Below, piece by piece: positions 13,086-14,850 of a DNA stretch of 14,850 nucleotides (the first letter of the stretch is position 1; every line of letters starts with the position of its first letter). Where the stretch lies: contig CADCWI010000110.1 in NCBI GenBank assembly GCA_902806355.1, positions 1-14,850 of the forward strand, written 5' to 3'. The stretch is from an uncultured Thermomicrobiales bacterium. GTDB taxonomy: Bacteria; Chloroflexota; Chloroflexia; Thermomicrobiales; UBA6265. The notes beneath the pieces are model-generated. The model saw nothing but the letters and a program-made list of their open reading frames with translations, was not told the DNA's origin and searched no databases. The translations under genes and the position numbers were made by a program.

Positions 13086-14015
13086 ATGCCAGAGCTTCCC
13101 GAGGTCGAAACAGTCCGCAGGTCACTTGCAGACGCCCTTCCGGGCCGGACAATCGTTGGCGTCACGCAGCACACGTTCACAGCCGCGCTGGAAACATCGC
13201 TTCCCGGCATCGACCCCGGTCCGTCACTGATCGGGTCACGCTTCGAACGCGTCGACCGTCGTGGCAAGTACCTGATCCTTCCACTCTCGACCGGGCTGTT
13301 GCTCGTTATCCATCTCCGCATGACCGGTCGTGTGCTGCTCACCTCTCGCCATGCGGACCGGGTGCGGTTCGAGCACCTTGCGCTGCATCTCGATTCAGGC
13401 TCGGATCTTCGATTCGCCGATCAGCGCAAGTTCGGCCGGGTCTCGATCGTCAACGACGCGTATATCGCGCGCCTCGACAGCCGGCTCGGGCCCGAACCCT
13501 TCGACCCCTGGCTGACCGGCACAACGCTCCACCAGAAGCTGAAGCGGCGACCGGGCAAGATCAAGAATGTCCTCCTCGACCAGGATCTGATCGCCGGGCT
13601 CGGCAACATTTATGTCGACGAGGCGCTCTATCGCACCCGGATCCATCCCGAGCAACCGGCCCGCTCGCTTGACCGGAACGATTGCACGCGGCTGCTCCGC
13701 GCGATCAGGCTCATCCTCCGGCTCGCGATCGATCGGCAGGGAACGACATTCTCGTCGTTCGAGAATCCCTATGGTGAGGCAGGAACCAATGCGGCGTTTC
13801 TGAAGGCGTATGGCCGCTCCCGCACCGGCGAACGCTGTCCCCGGTGCGGAACGCCATTCGAGCGGCTCGTCGTCGGCGGACGGGGCACGACCATCTGCCC
13901 ACGCTGTCAGGTGCTCAGGGATCTGACTTTCGCTAAACCGACGTTCGACCCGTCTGGTGCCCCTCGCAATCATGAGCACTCAGGCATTCCACCCGATTCC
14001 CGAACGGATCGCTGA
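13086..14015 (+). CDS. mutM: Formamidopyrimidine-DNA glycosylase (bifunctional)
   Basis: Fpg/MutM excises 8-oxoguanine and formamidopyrimidines and cuts the strand by beta/delta elimination. The 309-residue product starts MPELPEVETVRRSL, giving the catalytic Pro2 and Glu3; Lys61 (RRGKYLIL) and the IHLRMTGR loop follow. The helix-two-turn-helix has LIAGLGNIYVDEAL (168-181, Asn174), and the zinc finger uses C251, C254, C271 and C274 with the Arg of GGRGTTICPRCQ. The zinc finger normally closes the protein. Here about 34 residues follow (276-309, ending PPDSRTDR), low in recognisable structure and overlapping the convergent VOC gene by 83 bp. The ribosome site is only GAGAG before ATG 13086. Confidence 0.97.
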   Translation: MPELPEVETVRRSLADALPGRTIVGVTQHTFTAALETSLPGIDPGPSLIGSRFERVDRRGKYLILPLSTGLLLVIHLRMTGRVLLTSRHADRVRFEHLALHLDSGSDLRFADQRKFGRVSIVNDAYIARLDSRLGPEPFDPWLTGTTLHQKLKRRPGKIKNVLLDQDLIAGLGNIYVDEALYRTRIHPEQPARSLDRNDCTRLLRAIRLILRLAIDRQGTTFSSFENPYGEAGTNAAFLKAYGRSRTGERCPRCGTPFERLVVGGRGTTICPRCQVLRDLTFAKPTFDPSGAPRNHEHSGIPPDSRTDR

Positions 14016-14328
14016 CGTAAAAGCGATCGTATCCCTCCAGTGGCTCATCGTCGACGATGGCGATGCCCGCCTCCTCCAGACGCGTCCGCAACACATCCAG
14101 ATCCGGCACCTCGAAAGCGGCATGCGCCTTTGTCGCCGGAACGAAATTTTTGTCGACACCGAGATGCACCTGCAGCGTGCCGGTCGCGAACCAGACTCCG
14201 CCGCGGCGCGCGAGATTGCCTGGCTTCACGATCTGCTCCAGGCCGAGGAGATCGCCATAGAAGCCAACCGCGTCCTCTTCGCCGCCGGCCGGCATCGCGA
14301 TCTGGACGTGATGCAGTGCTACGGACAT
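13933..14328 (-). CDS. VOC superfamily protein (glyoxalase/dioxygenase fold)
   Basis: The 131-residue product is a single vicinal-oxygen-chelate module of two paired beta-alpha-beta-beta-beta halves. Typical marks are LHHVQIAMP (5-13), AVGFYGDLLGLEQI (20-33), LQVHLGV (52-58), HAAFEVPDLD (69-78) and FYVSDPFGNRVEC (103-115). His7, His55 or His69 and Glu114 are candidate metal ligands. The family includes glyoxalase I, extradiol dioxygenases and antibiotic-binding proteins, so the substrate cannot be named. ATG 14328 has AGGA 8 nt upstream. Its last ~27 codons overlap the 3' end of mutM on the other strand. Confidence 0.9.
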   Translation of the reverse strand: MSVALHHVQIAMPAGGEEDAVGFYGDLLGLEQIVKPGNLARRGGVWFATGTLQVHLGVDKNFVPATKAHAAFEVPDLDVLRTRLEEAGIAIVDDEPLEGYDRFYVSDPFGNRVECLSAHDCEGHQTGRTSV

Positions 14329-14568
14329 GTGATGAATCCTTGAATCAACATGGATCGATTGAAGCGAAGTAGAGTCAAGGTCGAGTCGACGCAGTCTATC
14401 CGAAGTGCAGGACGGCGGGATTCAGGGTGCAGCTGACATTCAGACAGGTACCGGGCTCTATCGCCTGCTGTTTGGTGACGCCCATAAGCAGGTCGGTATC
14501 GCATCGTGATCACCAAAAATTCACGGCACCGCATGGGTTTTGACCCTGGTACGACTTCGAGGAAGAAG
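14329..14568. other. Spacer with an inverted repeat upstream of the DUF2283-like gene
   Basis: 240 bp between the divergent VOC gene and the DUF2283-like gene. TTTGGTGA (14471-14478) and TCACCAAA (14510-14517) are an inverted repeat 31 bp apart, and GTGATCAC (14506-14513) is a palindrome overlapping the second arm. They lie 50-100 bp before the gene and could be operator half-sites. The minus strand also has a ~36-codon open stretch here (ending LNPAVLHFG) without a credible start. No clear promoter was found. Confidence 0.4.
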
Positions 14569-14850
14569 ATGACGAACCCAACCCTGGCCCATGATCGCGA
14601 TGCTAACGCTCTCTACATCCGCTTCTCCACCAACACAATCGTGAAAACGGTAGAGCTTTGGGATTCCGTCTACGTGGATGTCGACGCCAATGGGGAATCG
14701 GTCGGATTCGAGAAATTGCACGCGGCATCTGCAGACTTGACCGGGTTTCCCGCGTTGCCTGAAACCGCTGCGCTGCGTGATCTGCTGAACCCCCATACGG
14801 TGTGGTCGGCCAAGAACTTTGCAGAAACTGGTCGTCTATGGTCCTTCTGC
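14569..14850 (+). CDS. DUF2283-like protein, cut by the window end
   Basis: From ATG 14569, with a GAGGA site 5 nt upstream, 94 codons are open to the end of the window without a stop. Residues 7-50 match the small DUF2283 pattern: HDRDANALYIRFSTN (compare D.eaDaLYIrf), TVELWDSVYVDVDANGESVGFEKLHA, i.e. the short beta meander ending in G.E.L.A. Residues 57-94 (TGFPALPETAALRDLLN...) go beyond the usual ~60-70-residue family, so this may be a longer variant. The function of DUF2283 is unknown; family members are sometimes found beside toxin-like genes, which cannot be checked here. Codon use looks less GC-biased than in fpg, hinting at accessory DNA. Confidence 0.7.
   Translation, partial: MTNPTLAHDRDANALYIRFSTNTIVKTVELWDSVYVDVDANGESVGFEKLHAASADLTGFPALPETAALRDLLNPHTVWSAKNFAETGRLWSFC

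Noticed and set aside
14319..14534. Minus-strand frame of 71 codons and a second ~36-codon stretch ending LNPAVLHFG
   Set aside because: Neither has a ribosome site or a recognisable family. The second looks somewhat protein-like but has no usable start.
14521..14796. 91-codon minus-strand frame
   Set aside because: It is antisense to the DUF2283-like gene, which has a good ribosome site and a family match.
1..14850. CRISPR array, toxin-antitoxin pair, or complete insertion sequence
   Set aside because: No spaced direct repeats, transposase or paired small toxin/antitoxin genes can be seen; only the integrase scar remains.

Overview
The window is a bacterial chromosome segment of high GC content. 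Its promoters mostly carry TATACT -10 boxes. It has a type A RNase P RNA, tRNA genes without encoded CCA, frequent GTG starts and dense housekeeping operons with 4-bp start/stop overlaps. The protein sequences (DnaN, RuvB, CinA, YbeY, cyclophilin) read to me like Chloroflexota, probably the Thermomicrobia side. That placement comes from memory of the families and was not searched.

Layout. (1) 1-380 looks like accessory DNA: an open C-terminal fragment of an unknown gene (+) meets, tail to tail, the last ~35 codons of a tyrosine recombinase (-). The recombinase remnant directly follows the recF stop codon. (2) 381-2845 (-) is dnaN then recF, part of the usual origin cluster but without dnaA or gyrB in view. 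(3) 2976-4032 (+) is a divergent unit with a good promoter: a putative single-strand-annealing protein, then a small helical protein, closed by a strong hairpin terminator. (4) 8363-4070 (-) is a six-gene run: membrane-anchored TPR protein, Trm112-like zinc protein, ruvB, queA, HD-domain protein and cyclophilin. The last four are chained by ATGA/GTGA overlaps. (5) 8507-9290 (+) is a stable-RNA unit: tRNA-Thr(CGT), tRNA-Leu(CAG), RNase P RNA and tRNA-His(GTG), with a promoter in front and a 17-bp hairpin terminator behind. (6) A six-TM membrane protein (-) converges on that terminator. (7) tRNA-Arg(TCG) and cinA (+) probably share a promoter. (8) 13019-11700 (-) is HIT, then YqeY/GatB-like, then ybeY; fpg/mutM (+) diverges from it. 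(9) fpg overlaps a convergent VOC-family gene (-) at their 3' ends. The right edge holds a non-coding stretch and a DUF2283-like gene (+) cut by the window end.

By function the window is dominated by replication and repair (DnaN, RecF, annealing protein, RuvB, Fpg) and by tRNA/RNA maturation (RNase P RNA, QueA, YbeY, four tRNAs). QueA makes the queuosine precursor in GUN-anticodon tRNAs, and the tRNA-His(GTG) encoded here is one such substrate.

I see no CRISPR array, complete mobile element or obvious defence cassette. The least ordinary points are: the integrase scar at recF; the RNase P RNA ending 7 nt before tRNA-His; an 11-bp duplication over the start codon of the TPR gene that creates a four-codon leader ORF; a CinA whose deamidase motif has lost its catalytic serine; and an annealing protein divergent from dnaN.
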